Origin: Rhodobacterales bacterium HKCCE4037
Lineage (GTDB): Bacteria; Pseudomonadota; Alphaproteobacteria; Rhodobacterales; Rhodobacteraceae
Direction of reading: 5' to 3'
Assembly (NCBI GenBank): GCA_015689645.1
Contig: WVSM01000004.1
Location: forward strand, 124,001 to 188,000
Length of the DNA stretch: 64,000 nt
Both the position numbers and the translations under genes were made by a program. A model generated the notes under the pieces. It did not search any database and was not told where the DNA came from. It was given only the letters and a program-made list of their open reading frames with translations. Within the stretch, counting starts at the first letter, position 1; the number at the start of each line of letters is the position of its first letter. Below are positions 45,190-54,104 of the stretch, in pieces.

Positions 45190-45915
45190 ATGTTCGACTT
45201 TCTATCGACCCTGCCCGGCGGCCTCCTTCTGGCGACCCTGGCCGGCCTCTCCGTCCCCATCGGCGCGGCGCTCTCCCGCGTGCCATCGCTCCTGCCCGGC
45301 TGGAGCACCGAGGAATACCGCCACGCCGTCATCGCCTTCGGCGGCGGCGCGCTCGCCTCCGCGATCTGCTTCGTCCTGGTTCCGGAGGCCTCCGACCGCC
45401 TGCCCGCCCCGCTCTGCGTCCTGATGTTCATCTCCGGGGGCATCGCTTTCCGCCTGATCGACGCGGCCCTCGCGCGGCGCGGCGGGGCCGGGTCGATGTT
45501 CCTCGCCATGCTGCTCGATTACCTGCCCGAGGCCATCGCGCTTGGCGCGGTCCTGCTGATCGACCCGGCCGCCGCTCTCCTGACCGCCGGCCTGATCTTC
45601 CTGCAGAACGTCCCCGAAGGCTTCAGCGCATGGCGCGAGATGGACGAGGCCCATACCATCCCGCGAAGCCGCCTCTGGCTGCTCTTCGCCCTGACCGTGC
45701 CCCTCGGCCCGCTGTGTGCATGGCTTGGGCGCGATTTCCTCTCGCAAGCCCCGCTCACCCTCGGCTCCATCCTCGCCTTCGCGGGCGGCGGCATCCTCTA
45801 CCTGATCTTCGAAGACATCGCTCCCGACGCCCGGATCGAAGGCTCCTCCCGCCCGGCGCTTGGCGCGGTCTTCGGCTTCGCGCTGGGGCTGGCGGGCCAC
45901 CTCGCACTGGGCTGA
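45190..45915 (+). CDS. ZIP family metal transporter
   Basis: 241 residues, about eight hydrophobic helices. The paired metal-site helices carry D-Y-L-P-E-A-I-A-L-G and L-Q-N-V-P-E-G-F-S (H/N-x-x-P-E-G type), as in ZIP transporters, although the usual H of the first motif is replaced by D-Y. Import of zinc or another divalent metal is likely. Located 45 bp after the Asp-box gene and 49 bp before the flavoprotein gene, so the three may be one transcript. Confidence 0.8.
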   Translation: MFDFLSTLPGGLLLATLAGLSVPIGAALSRVPSLLPGWSTEEYRHAVIAFGGGALASAICFVLVPEASDRLPAPLCVLMFISGGIAFRLIDAALARRGGAGSMFLAMLLDYLPEAIALGAVLLIDPAAALLTAGLIFLQNVPEGFSAWREMDEAHTIPRSRLWLLFALTVPLGPLCAWLGRDFLSQAPLTLGSILAFAGGGILYLIFEDIAPDARIEGSSRPALGAVFGFALGLAGHLALG

Positions 45916-45964
45916 CGCAACGCGCCATTCGACAGGCGTGCGCAAAGCCCCTAGCCTGCCTGTC

Positions 45965-47596
45965 ATGGCTTACGACACGATCATCATCGGCGCAGGCATT
46001 TCCGGCCTCGTCGCCGCCTTCCACGCCGCCGAGCGGGGCCGCAAGGTTGCGCTTCTCGACATGGAAGGCCCGCAATCTCTCGGCGGTCAGGCATGGTGGA
46101 GCCTGGGCGGTCTCTTCATGATCGACACACCCGAACAGCGCCGCCTTGGCTTGAAGGACAGCCGCGCGCTGGCCGCGTCCGACTGGTTCGGCTCCGCGCA
46201 ATTCGACCGCCCCGAGGACGCGATGCCGAAGGCCTGGGCCGAGGCCTATCTCGACTTCGCCGCCGGTCCGATGCGGGGCTACCTGCACGATCTCGGCATG
46301 CGCTGGTTCCCGGTCGTCGGGTGGGCCGAACGCGGCGGCGCCCACGCGGGCGGCCACGGCAATTCCATCCCGCGCTTCCACATCACATGGGGCACCGGCA
46401 CCGGCGTGGTGAAGCCCTATGCGGAGCGAGTGACGGCGCATCCGAACATCACGCTTTACTTCCGCCACCGCGTCACCGCGCTGACCGTCACCAACGGCAC
46501 CGTCACCGGCGTCGAAGGCGATATCCTCGCCGACGATCCCGCCGAACGCGGCCGCGCCACCAATCGCGAGGTCACCGGCACCTTCGCGCTCAAGGCCGAA
46601 ACCGTCGCCATCACCACCGGCGGCATCGGCGGCAACCACGACCTCGTCCGCCAGCACTGGCCCAAGGGCCGGCTCGGGCCGCCCCCGGCGCACATGATTT
46701 CCGGCGTGCCCGACTACGTCGACGGTCAGATGACGACGCAGGCCAAGACCCAGGGCGCCGCCGCCATCAATGAAGACCGCATGTGGCACTACACCGAGGG
46801 CCTCCGGAACTGGGACCCGATCTGGCCCAACCACGGTATCCGCATCCTGCCCGGACCGTCCTCGATGTGGTTCGACGCCAACGGCACCCGCATTGACGCC
46901 CCCTGTTTCCCCGGCCACGACACCACCGGCACGCTCAAGCGCATCCTCTCCACCGGGCACGACCACAGCTGGTTCATCCTCACCCAGAGCATCATCGAGA
47001 AGGAATTCGCCCTCTCCGGGTCCGAGCAGAACCCCGACCTGACCTCCGGAAAATGGCGCGCCGTCCTGCGCGAACGGCTCGGGAAAGGTGCCACCGCCGC
47101 CGTAGAGGCGTTCAAGACCCGTGGCGAGGATTTCATCGTCGCCGACGATCTCGACACCCTCATCGCCGGCATGAACGCGCTGACCCCCGACACGCCCCTC
47201 GACCCGGCCCGCGTCCGCGCGCAGATCGAGGCGCGCGACGCCCAGATCACCAACAAGGTCTCCAAGGACGCGCAGATCAACGCCATCCGCGCCGCCCGCG
47301 CCTACATCGGCGACAAGCTGATCCGCGTCGCCAAACCCCACCGCATCCTGGACCCTGCCCACGGCCCCCTGATCGCCGTGCGCCTCAACATCATCACCCG
47401 CAAGAGCCTTGGCGGTCTGCACACCGACCGGACCGGCCAATGCCTCCGCCCCGACGGCTCCGTATTCCCGGGCCTCTACGCAGCAGGCGAGGCCGCAGGC
47501 TTCGGCGGCGGCGGCTACCACGGGCACAACGCGCTCGAAGGCACCTTCCTCGGCGGCTGCATCTTTTCCGGGAGGACGGTGGGCGAGATACTCTGA
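45965..47596 (+). CDS. FAD-dependent dehydrogenase (KsdD/fumarate-reductase-like)
   Basis: 543-residue flavoprotein: the N-terminal dinucleotide motif I-G-A-G-I-S-G-L, then L-G-G-Q-A-W-W-S-L-G-G-L-F, T-T-G-G-I-G-G-N, and the C-terminal FAD-binding G-L-Y-A-A-G-E-A-A-G-F-G-G-G-G-Y-H-G-x-N-A-L-E-G. It belongs to the FAD-binding dehydrogenase group related to 3-ketosteroid delta-1-dehydrogenase and fumarate reductase flavoproteins. No steroid genes are nearby, so the substrate is open. No signal peptide. Confidence 0.86.
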   Translation: MAYDTIIIGAGISGLVAAFHAAERGRKVALLDMEGPQSLGGQAWWSLGGLFMIDTPEQRRLGLKDSRALAASDWFGSAQFDRPEDAMPKAWAEAYLDFAAGPMRGYLHDLGMRWFPVVGWAERGGAHAGGHGNSIPRFHITWGTGTGVVKPYAERVTAHPNITLYFRHRVTALTVTNGTVTGVEGDILADDPAERGRATNREVTGTFALKAETVAITTGGIGGNHDLVRQHWPKGRLGPPPAHMISGVPDYVDGQMTTQAKTQGAAAINEDRMWHYTEGLRNWDPIWPNHGIRILPGPSSMWFDANGTRIDAPCFPGHDTTGTLKRILSTGHDHSWFILTQSIIEKEFALSGSEQNPDLTSGKWRAVLRERLGKGATAAVEAFKTRGEDFIVADDLDTLIAGMNALTPDTPLDPARVRAQIEARDAQITNKVSKDAQINAIRAARAYIGDKLIRVAKPHRILDPAHGPLIAVRLNIITRKSLGGLHTDRTGQCLRPDGSVFPGLYAAGEAAGFGGGGYHGHNALEGTFLGGCIFSGRTVGEIL

Positions 47597-47646
47597 AACT
47601 CCAAACACTCCACAAGAATGCCACGTTCTCTTTCTATCTGGCACCG

Positions 47647-48075
47647 ATGGAGAACCAGAATCCAATCGTATTCCATTCCCCGTTCCGGGACGCGACCACG
47701 GCCAATTCGCTGGACGGTCTGACGCTTGTGGTGCTCAGCGCTGTCGCTCTCTTCATCATTATTCTCGCCGTACGACTTTCTCTGCGACGCAAGATTCCAA
47801 TGGTCGTCGCCACGAACCCTGCAATACCCGCGAAGACAGCCTGCGAATGGCACCGCGCAACAGGCACCGGTACGCAATTATTGACACGGTGGGAGTGCGC
47901 GACTTGCCGCGCGGATGGCCACACGTCAAAGAACCGGCCCCCACTCGAATGCAAACGGTCTGTCAGGCACGCGCCGCTCAAACGCGCCTTTCATCTTGCC
48001 CAAAAACTCCGGAGGCTTGGAGGCAGAGCATCCAATCGGGCCACAGGCCCGACGGCCGCGTGCCAACGCAAATAA
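47647..48075 (+). CDS. Small membrane protein with zinc-ribbon-like tail; 3' end runs into a repeat
   Basis: 142 residues from ATG 47647. One membrane helix (about 22-45, L-T-L-V-V-L-S-A-V-A-L-F-I-I-I-L-A-V) is followed by a basic turn. Then comes a soluble part with C-E-W, W-E-C-A-T-C-R and R-P-P-L-E-C-K-R, a four-Cys pattern resembling a small zinc ribbon. Local G+C (34 and 33 of 60 in two blocks) is below the neighbours. The last ~30 residues, beginning A-F-H-L-A-Q-K-L-R, are encoded by a decayed copy of the dispersed repeat, so the original C-terminus was probably shorter. Confidence 0.6.
   Translation: MENQNPIVFHSPFRDATTANSLDGLTLVVLSAVALFIIILAVRLSLRRKIPMVVATNPAIPAKTACEWHRATGTGTQLLTRWECATCRADGHTSKNRPPLECKRSVRHAPLKRAFHLAQKLRRLGGRASNRATGPTAACQRK
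47989..48033 (+). repeat. Dispersed double-hairpin repeat, decayed copy 4
   Basis: TTTCATCTTGCCCAAAAACT then CCGGAGG and GGAGGCAGAGC, a truncated and mutated version of the element, same orientation. Both hairpins are damaged. It is translated as the tail of the overlapping small membrane protein frame. Confidence 0.65.
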
Positions 48076-48202
48076 AATCGAACGCGGCGCAAGCCGCTCC
48101 TTTCGATCAGTCAAAACACCCCGAAACCTGCACAACACCTGCACATCTTCGGGACCGTAGCCCCCTAGGGTCAGCGCAACCTGTTCGACCAAAGGACTTT
48201 CC

Positions 48203-49657
48203 ATGCGCTCCCTCGGCACCCGTTTCCTGATCGTCGGCCTTCTGGTCGTCCTGATGTTCATTCCCACCTTCTTCGTCTCGCTCGTGGTCGAGGAACGCGA
48301 CGAACTCGCCCGCGAAACGCTCTTCTCCGTCAGCCGCGAATGGGGCGGCGCGCAGCTTCTCTCCGGCCCGGTGCTCATCATTCCCGTGCAGGGCACGTTC
48401 CAGGTCACCGAGACCTACATGGTCACCGATCCCGACACCGGCGAAGAGACCGAGCAGACCCGGCAGGTCCCGCGCATCCGCCGGACCGAGCCGATCTACC
48501 TCCTGCCGGAGGAGTTCACCCTCGACATCGTAACGGAGACCGAGATCCGCTCCCGGGGCCTCTTCGATGTGCCGGTCTTCCAGGCCCTCGCCGCCATGGA
48601 GATGACCTACGATCTCGACAGCGCGCCCGCGCAAATCCAATCCAACGAGGAGATTCTCTGGGACGAAGCCTCCCTTCGCCTCACCGTCTCCGACAACCGG
48701 GCCCTGCGCGGTGACGCCGAATTGACGACCGGCACCCAAACCGTCCCGCTGGAGCCGCGCGACGATGGCATCGCCGGCATCGTCGCCGCCCTCGGCGACC
48801 CGCGCGGGAACGAGGTCTATTCCCTGACCCTCGGCTTCAACGGCGCCGACACGCTCAGCGCCACGCCGATGGGCCGCCAGTCCACCGTCACCTTCAGCTC
48901 CGACTGGCCGCACCCCAGCTTCACCGGCGCCTTCCTGCCCAACACCCGCGAGATCACCGACTCCGGCTTCACCGCAAGTTGGACCATCCCCCACCTCGCC
49001 CGTCCCCTGCCGCAAGTCTCGCGGCAGGACCACGACATGGCCGCCCGCGCGCAATCCGCCTTCGGTGTCCAGTATTTCCAGCCCAACGATTTCTACCAGA
49101 AGGCCTACCGCGCCGCCCGCTACGGCATCCTCTTCGTCGCGCTCACCTTCCTGACCGTCCTGCTGATCGAAGGCGGCACCAAGCGCCCCACCCACCCGGT
49201 GCAATACATCCTGATCGGCCTCGCGCAGTCGACATTCGTGCTGCTGATGGTCTCCTACGCCGAACAGATCGGCTTCGGCGCGGCCTACCTGCTCTCCGCC
49301 GGCGCCACGACCGCGCTGCTCACCCTCTTCGGCGCCATCGCCCTGAAACTGGGCCTGCGCACGCTGATCCTCGGGCTGATGCTCGCCATCACCTACGCCG
49401 TCCTCTACCTGATCCTGCAATCGGCCGATTACGCTCTGCTGGCAGGCTCCACCCTCGCCTTCCTCGCCCTCGCGCTCACCATGTACATGACGCGAAACGA
49501 GGATTGGTACGCCCCCCCGCGCGACCCGTCGAAGACCATCTTCGGCACCCCGCGCCACGGCCATTCGCAGACATCCACAGGTCCCCGGCAGAAGACCCCG
49601 GCCCCCGAGGCCCCACAGGCGCCGCCCGAGCTTCCCGAGACGCCTCGTAGCTCCTAG
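48203..49657 (+). CDS. creD: CreD-like inner membrane protein (cell envelope integrity)
   Basis: 484 residues: an N-terminal helix (about 8-28), a large periplasmic domain containing E-W-G-G-A-Q-L-L-S-G-P-V-L-I-I-P-V, and a C-terminal block of about five helices with F-L-T-V-L-L-I-E-G-G, H-P-V-Q-Y-I-L-I-G-L-A and L-L-M-V-S-Y-A-E-Q-I-G-F-G-A-A-Y. A Pro-rich cytoplasmic tail ends it. CreD belongs to the CreBC regulon in enterobacteria; no creBC genes are seen here. It has a strong terminator downstream. Confidence 0.93.
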   Translation: MRSLGTRFLIVGLLVVLMFIPTFFVSLVVEERDELARETLFSVSREWGGAQLLSGPVLIIPVQGTFQVTETYMVTDPDTGEETEQTRQVPRIRRTEPIYLLPEEFTLDIVTETEIRSRGLFDVPVFQALAAMEMTYDLDSAPAQIQSNEEILWDEASLRLTVSDNRALRGDAELTTGTQTVPLEPRDDGIAGIVAALGDPRGNEVYSLTLGFNGADTLSATPMGRQSTVTFSSDWPHPSFTGAFLPNTREITDSGFTASWTIPHLARPLPQVSRQDHDMAARAQSAFGVQYFQPNDFYQKAYRAARYGILFVALTFLTVLLIEGGTKRPTHPVQYILIGLAQSTFVLLMVSYAEQIGFGAAYLLSAGATTALLTLFGAIALKLGLRTLILGLMLAITYAVLYLILQSADYALLAGSTLAFLALALTMYMTRNEDWYAPPRDPSKTIFGTPRHGHSQTSTGPRQKTPAPEAPQAPPELPETPRSS

Positions 49658-49690
49658 GCGGCAGGCCAACGGCCCGTCTTCTGCCCCCCT

Positions 49691-49724
49691 GACCCCGAGG
49701 CCTGTCCCGCCTCGGGGTCCTTTT
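49691..49724 (+). terminator. Rho-independent terminator of creD
   Basis: GACCCCGAGGC (49691-49701) pairs with GCCTCGGGGTC (49709-49719) over 11 bases, then CTTTTC. Confidence 0.92.
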
Positions 49725-49752
49725 CATTCCCCCCTCGCATCCCGCAGCAATC

Positions 49753-49777
49753 CCCGTAGGGTGGGTGCAACCCACCA
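49753..49777. repeat. Dispersed GTAGGGTGGG palindrome, copy 2
   Basis: CCCCGTAGGGTGGG-TGCAA-CCCACC, nearly the same as 8531-8557. Lies between the creD terminator and the DUF1989 gene. Confidence 0.75.
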
Positions 49778-49792
49778 CCGCCGGAAGCCGCC

Positions 49793-50647
49793 ATGCCCAA
49801 CCGCCGCCCCAAGCTCTCGCCACCGCCCCCCGACGCCGACACCCGCCGCGCCATTGCTCCCGTCGTCTGCTACCCGCCCGAAACCCTGCCCGAGCCGCGG
49901 AACCTCGGTCCCGCCACGCCCACCGGCCCGGTCACCACGACCCTCGCCGCCCCGCGCGACGCCGCGACCTTCCGTGCCCGCGCCGGCCAGACAATCCGCA
50001 TCACCTCCGTCGACGGCCCTCAGGTGGGCGACCTGAACCTCTGGAACGCCCACGACCTGACCGAGCGGTTCTACTCCGGCAAGACCCGCGCGCTGCATGG
50101 CACCCATGTCACCACCGGCGACACGCTCTGGTCGACCCTGCCCCACCTGCGGCCCATGGCGACCGTGACCTACGACAGCCTCGATTGGTACGGCATCGAC
50201 AGCTACGGCGGCGCGGTCCACGACGTGATCGGCACCCGTTGCGACCCCTACACCAATGCGCTCCTGAACTCAGGCGACCAGTATCACTATTGCTGCCACT
50301 CGAACCTCACCCGTGCGCTGGCCGACGAGACAGGCCTGCCCCTCCATGACGCCGAACTTCTTGTACATGATGTCCTGAACGTCTTCATGTGCACCGGCTT
50401 CACCCGCGACACCGGGCAATACTTCATGAAAGCCTCGCCCGTCCGCCCCGGCGACACGTTCGAATTCCGGGCCGAGATCGACCTTCTGGGCGCGCTCTCC
50501 GCCTGCCCAGGCGGCGATTGCGGGGCGGAGCATTCCTCAGACACGACCCCGTGTTACCCGCTGAAGATCGAGGTCTTCGACACCGCCCACACGGCCACCC
50601 ACCAGCCGCCGAACCCGAACCCCTACGACCGCAACCACGGCCGTTAA
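49793..50647 (+). CDS. DUF1989 / urea-carboxylase-associated family protein
   Basis: 284 residues, cupin-like. Family marks: A-G-Q-T-I-R-I-T-S-V-D-G-P-Q-V-G-D-L-N, the H-D-L-T-E-R-F-Y-S-G-K-T-R segment, and a Cys/His-rich part (Y-H-Y-C-C-H-S-N-L-T, C-P-G-G-D-C) likely to bind metal. Relatives lie beside urea carboxylase or glycine/one-carbon genes and some act as deaminases; no such partner is adjacent here, so the reaction is unknown. ATG 49793 falls shortly after a palindromic repeat. Confidence 0.84.
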   Translation: MPNRRPKLSPPPPDADTRRAIAPVVCYPPETLPEPRNLGPATPTGPVTTTLAAPRDAATFRARAGQTIRITSVDGPQVGDLNLWNAHDLTERFYSGKTRALHGTHVTTGDTLWSTLPHLRPMATVTYDSLDWYGIDSYGGAVHDVIGTRCDPYTNALLNSGDQYHYCCHSNLTRALADETGLPLHDAELLVHDVLNVFMCTGFTRDTGQYFMKASPVRPGDTFEFRAEIDLLGALSACPGGDCGAEHSSDTTPCYPLKIEVFDTAHTATHQPPNPNPYDRNHGR

Positions 50648-50700
50648 CCGCCCATCAAGGTTAACGCGCCCGGCCCAATCAAGGGCACCTCGCCCCCCTT

Positions 50701-50761
50701 TCTTCTTGCCAGAAAAACCTCCGGGGGAGTCGCCTTCAGGCGACGGGGGCAGCGCCCCCAA
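50701..50761 (+). repeat. Dispersed double-hairpin repeat, copy 5
   Basis: TTTCTTCTTGCCAGAAAAAC, then GTCGCC-TTCA-GGCGAC and GGGGGC-AGC-GCCCCC, almost the same as copy 2. Located after the DUF1989 gene, where it could end that transcript before the ornithine decarboxylase promoter. Confidence 0.85.
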
Positions 50762-50805
50762 AAAAATATTCAAGCCGCCCAAAAAACCTCTTGATCCGAC
50801 TCAAG

Positions 50806-50834
50806 CTTTGCCCCAAATGCGCTTCACATATAGA
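50806..50834 (+). promoter_or_regulatory. Putative promoter of the ornithine decarboxylase leader
   Basis: TTGCCC (about 50808-50813) and TATAGA (50829-50834) are spaced by 15 bases, slightly short, giving a start near 50841 and a leader of about 150 nt. Confidence 0.4.
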
Positions 50835-50840
50835 CGCCAA

Positions 50841-50993
50841 CGCACGCGCCTCTGTCACGGGTGGTAAGTCGGGTCCGCGCACGTTCAGTACGCTGACTCG
50901 GGATAACCATCGCAGTTACGTAGCGACGGTAACGTCTCCCTTTGAATGCAACGCGTCCCCTTAAATGGGGCGTTACGTCACTTGGAGATCGTG
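50841..50993 (+). ncRNA. Probable speF-type structured leader RNA
   Basis: The 150-nt untranslated region before the ornithine decarboxylase gene contains several possible stems, such as GTTAC-GTAGCGACG-GTAAC (50914-50932) and the block GTCACGGGTGGTAAGTCGGG. It carries no sensible reading frame of its own. A conserved speF leader RNA family is known upstream of ornithine decarboxylase genes in Alphaproteobacteria, and position and gene match. Assignment is by context; I could not score it against the family model. Confidence 0.6.
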
Positions 50994-52163
50994 ATGACCG
51001 CTACGTTCAACGCCCTTTCGGGCGCCGCTTCCGTATCCGTTTCCCGCGCCGAAGTTTTCGCACGCGCCAACACGTTCGAGCGTCCGACGCTGATCCTCGA
51101 CGTGGACCGTGTCGCGCAGCAATACACCGCGCTGAAAACCGGCCTCGGCCAGGCGCATATCCACTACGCGGTCAAAGCCAACCCGCAGCCCGAGATCCTC
51201 GAGCGCCTCGTGGCACTTGGCTCCGGCTTCGATGCCGCGTCGCGCCACGAGATCCAGATCTGCCTCGACGCAGGTGCCGCGCCCTCGCACATCTCCTTCG
51301 GCAACACCGTCAAACGCCCCGCCGACATCGCCTTCGCCCACTCGGTCGGCGTCGATGTCTTCGCGGCCGACGCCAGCGAAGAGCTTGAGAAAATCGCCGA
51401 GCACGCCCCCGGCGCGCAGGTCTACATCCGCCTGCTCGTCGAAGCCTCGGGCGCAGACTGGCCGCTGACCCGCAAGTTCGGCACCACCCGCGACAACGCG
51501 ATCACCCTCATGCACGAGGCCCGCGCCCTCGGCCTGCGCCCCGTCGGCCTGTCGTTCCATGTCGGCTCGCAGACCCGCGACCCCGCCATGTGGGCGCCTG
51601 TCCTCGACGGCATCGCGCAGGTGTGGCAGCTGGCCCATGACGAAGGCTTCGCGCTCGACCTGCTGAACATCGGCGGCGGCTTCCCGGCCTTCTACGGCGA
51701 CGACATCCCGCACCCCACGGCCTATGCCGCCCGCGTGATGGAGCTGGTCAACGCCCGCTTCGGCAACGTGCCGCGCATCATGGCAGAGCCGGGCCGTGGC
51801 CTCGTCGCAGAAGCCGGCATGATCTCGGCCGAGGTCCTGCTCGTGTCGCGCAAATCGCCCGACGACCTGCACCGCTGGGTCTACCTCGATATCGGCAAGT
51901 TCTCGGGCCTCGCAGAGACGATGGACGAGGCGATCCGCTACCAGTTCGCCACCGACCGCGACCACGAGACCTTCGGCCCCTGCATCCTCGCAGGCCCGTC
52001 CTGCGACAGCGCCGACGTGCTCTACGAGAAGCGCCCCGTCGCCCTGCCGCTCGGCCTGAAAGCCGGCGACCGCATCTGGATCCGCAACTGCGGCGCCTAC
52101 ACGACGACTTATGCCTCCATCGGCTTCAACGGCTTCCCGCCGCTGGACGTCGTCGTCCTCTGA
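50994..52163 (+). CDS. Ornithine decarboxylase, alanine-racemase-fold (type III) PLP enzyme
   Basis: 389 residues. The PLP lysine is in Y-A-V-K-A-N-P-Q-P, the phosphate-binding histidine region is S-F-H-V-G-S-Q, the glycine loop is N-I-G-G-G-F-P, and E-P-G-R-G-L-V-A-E-A-G follows. The C-terminal active-site cysteine is in G-P-S-C-D-S-A-D. It converts ornithine (or lysine) to putrescine (or cadaverine) for polyamine synthesis. I chose ATG 50994 (GGAGA upstream) over a frame extension because similarity begins after it. The structured leader suggests polyamine feedback. Confidence 0.92.
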   Translation: MTATFNALSGAASVSVSRAEVFARANTFERPTLILDVDRVAQQYTALKTGLGQAHIHYAVKANPQPEILERLVALGSGFDAASRHEIQICLDAGAAPSHISFGNTVKRPADIAFAHSVGVDVFAADASEELEKIAEHAPGAQVYIRLLVEASGADWPLTRKFGTTRDNAITLMHEARALGLRPVGLSFHVGSQTRDPAMWAPVLDGIAQVWQLAHDEGFALDLLNIGGGFPAFYGDDIPHPTAYAARVMELVNARFGNVPRIMAEPGRGLVAEAGMISAEVLLVSRKSPDDLHRWVYLDIGKFSGLAETMDEAIRYQFATDRDHETFGPCILAGPSCDSADVLYEKRPVALPLGLKAGDRIWIRNCGAYTTTYASIGFNGFPPLDVVVL

Positions 52164-52174
52164 TTGAAACAGGC

Positions 52175-52276
52175 AGGCCCGGGCACGTGCCCCGGGCCAC
52201 CCCGTCCTGCCGCCGCGCATTCAACAGCGCGAAGCGGGACACATGGCGTCGGAACCGGCAGGGAGGCCGGTTCCGG
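52175..52276. terminator. Two GC-rich hairpins between convergent ODC and aldo/keto reductase genes
   Basis: GGCCCGGGCACGTGCCCCGGGCC (about 52175-52197) is a near-perfect palindrome with one bulged base. A second stem, GGAACCGGC...GCCGGTTCC, lies at 52253-52276. No T-tract follows either, so they are probable structure-based or Rho-assisted stops for the two convergent genes. Confidence 0.5.
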
Positions 52277-52294
52277 CGCTTTATCGTCCGGGCC

Positions 52295-53278
52295 TCAGCC
52301 GTATTGCTCGACGCCCACCCATTGCGCGTCGCTGTAGCGCCCGCCATGGGCGAAGCCTGCAGGCAACAGCCGCTCGATTTCTGCCAGGTCGTCCACGCTC
52401 AGCGAAATCTCCGACCCCTTTGCCAGTTCTTCGAGGTGCGCCGCGCTGCGGGTGCCGGGGATCGGCAGAACGTGGTCGCCCCGCGACAACACCCAGGCAA
52501 TCGCGACCGAGGCCGTGGGCCACCCCCGCTCGGCGCACCAGGCCTTGAACCCGGCGATCTGCTCCATGTTCGGCCCGTAGTTCGGGTCCACGAACCGGGG
52601 CTGCGCCCGCCGGAAATCGGTGTCGCGGAAACTCTCCCGCCCCGGAAAGCCGTCCGACAGAACGCCGCGCGCGACGGGCGAAAAGGCCACGAAGGTCACG
52701 CCCAATTCCGCGCAGGCCTGCAACATTCCCAACTCCGGCTGCCGCGACCATAGCGAATATTCCGACTGCACCGCGGCGACGGGGTGCACCGCATGGGCGC
52801 GGCGCAACGTGGACGGCGCGATCTCGGAAAAGCCGATGGCCCCGATCATGCCTTCCTCGATGAACCCGACCAGCGTTTCCATCACCTCTTCCACGGGCCG
52901 CGCGGCCTCGCGCCGGTGGATGTAGAACAGCTCCACCGACGACCGGCCAAGCCGCTCCAGCGAACCCTCCAGCGACGCGCGCAGCCGGTCCGGCGCATTG
53001 TCGAACCCGCGCCCGCCCGGCCCGTCGGGATAGATCCCGGCCTTCGTCGCGATCGAGACATCCGCCCCGCTCTGCGCCAGGAAGCGGCCCATCACGGCCT
53101 CGCTTGCCCCGTTGCCGTAGCGCTCCGCCACGTCCCAATGGTCGACGCCCAGATCCAGCGCGGCCTGCATGCAGGCAAAACTCGCCTCGTCATCCGTCGG
53201 CCCGTACATGCCGCCGAAGCTCATGCACCCAAGGCCGATCTCCCCGACCGATCGTCCCGCAAGCGTTCGCTGTTTCAT
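52295..53278 (-). CDS. Aldo/keto reductase
   Basis: 327 residues, TIM barrel AKR. Catalytic set: D and Y in W-D-V-A-E-R-Y-G, Lys in S-I-A-T-K-A-G and His in L-F-Y-I-H-R-R-E; the last position is usually Asp in this subfamily. The cofactor region R-S-A-A-H-L-E-E suggests NADP(H). Its ATG overlaps the deoD stop (ATGA), an unusual pairing of a reductase with a purine phosphorylase. Substrate unknown. Confidence 0.88.
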   Translation of the reverse strand: MKQRTLAGRSVGEIGLGCMSFGGMYGPTDDEASFACMQAALDLGVDHWDVAERYGNGASEAVMGRFLAQSGADVSIATKAGIYPDGPGGRGFDNAPDRLRASLEGSLERLGRSSVELFYIHRREAARPVEEVMETLVGFIEEGMIGAIGFSEIAPSTLRRAHAVHPVAAVQSEYSLWSRQPELGMLQACAELGVTFVAFSPVARGVLSDGFPGRESFRDTDFRRAQPRFVDPNYGPNMEQIAGFKAWCAERGWPTASVAIAWVLSRGDHVLPIPGTRSAAHLEELAKGSEISLSVDDLAEIERLLPAGFAHGGRYSDAQWVGVEQYG

Positions 53279-53979
53279 GCGAATGCCGCCTCGAGGGCGA
53301 TTTCCACCATGTCCGAGAAGCTCGACTGCCGGTCTTCGGACGGCAGCGCCTCTTCCGTCAGCAGGTGATCCGACACGGTCAGCACCGCCAAGGCGCGGCA
53401 CCCGTGACGCGCGGCCAGCGTGTACAGCTCCGCCGCTTCCATCTCGACGGCCAGCACCCCGTGGCGCACCATCTGCTCGTTCAGATCGGGCCGCTCGTCG
53501 TAGAACACGTCCGAGGAATAGATTCCGCCCACGTGGATCGCCGCCCCCATGCCGTCCGCCGCCGTGTAGGCCGCCTGCAACAGCCCGTAATCGGCGCAGG
53601 GCGCGTAGTTCAATTCGCGGAATATCCCGCTCGACGGCGTCGACAGGGTCGAGGAGGTCATGGCCAGGATCACGTCGCGCAGCTTGACGTGGCTTTGCAT
53701 CGCCCCGCAGGACCCGATGCGGATCAGCGTTTTCGCCCCGTAATCCCGGATCAGCTCGTTGGCGTAGATCGAAAGGCTCGGCATTCCCATGCCCGAGCCA
53801 TGGATCGTCACCCGGTTGCCCTTCCACGTGCCGGTGAACCCCAGCATGCCGCGCACCTCGTTCACGCAGACCGGATCGTCGAGGAACTTCTCCGCCGCCC
53901 ATTTCGCCCGCAGCGGGTCGCCCGGCATCAGGACTGTCTCCGCGATATCTCCGGGTTGTGCGCCGATATGAACCGTCAT
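53275..53979 (-). CDS. deoD: Purine-nucleoside phosphorylase, DeoD type
   Basis: 234 residues. The hexameric PNP family is shown by [29 protein letters not shown] and the substrate-binding V-E-M-E-A-A-E-L-Y. It cleaves purine (deoxy)nucleosides with phosphate for salvage. GGGAG precedes ATG 53979; an upstream extension of the frame is discounted because the family starts at M-T-V-H-I-G-A. Coupled to the aldo/keto reductase gene. Confidence 0.95.
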   Translation of the reverse strand: MTVHIGAQPGDIAETVLMPGDPLRAKWAAEKFLDDPVCVNEVRGMLGFTGTWKGNRVTIHGSGMGMPSLSIYANELIRDYGAKTLIRIGSCGAMQSHVKLRDVILAMTSSTLSTPSSGIFRELNYAPCADYGLLQAAYTAADGMGAAIHVGGIYSSDVFYDERPDLNEQMVRHGVLAVEMEAAELYTLAARHGCRALAVLTVSDHLLTEEALPSEDRQSSFSDMVEIALEAAFA

Positions 53980-54051
53980 GATGGATCTCCCTGATGAACC
54001 GTTTTTATCGGGATACCCTGCCCGGCTCGCGGCGCATAGACCAGCGCAACG

Positions 54052-54084
54052 AAAAAGGCCGTTCCCCGAGGAACGGCCCTTTTT
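54052..54084 (-). terminator. Rho-independent terminator of the H-NS-like gene
   Basis: GGCCGTTCC (54057-54065) and GGAACGGCC (54070-54078) form a perfect 9-bp stem with A-tract before and T-tract after, so it can work in both directions. It lies about 25 bp after the H-NS-like stop codon. Confidence 0.9.
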
Positions 54085-54104
54085 GGTCTGCCCGAGGTCC
54101 GGGT

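Noticed and set aside
50946-50993. Upstream ATG extending ornithine decarboxylase by 16 residues
   Set aside because: The ATG at 50994 has a good ribosome-binding site (GGAGA), the extra residues do not resemble the family, and the region belongs to the structured leader.
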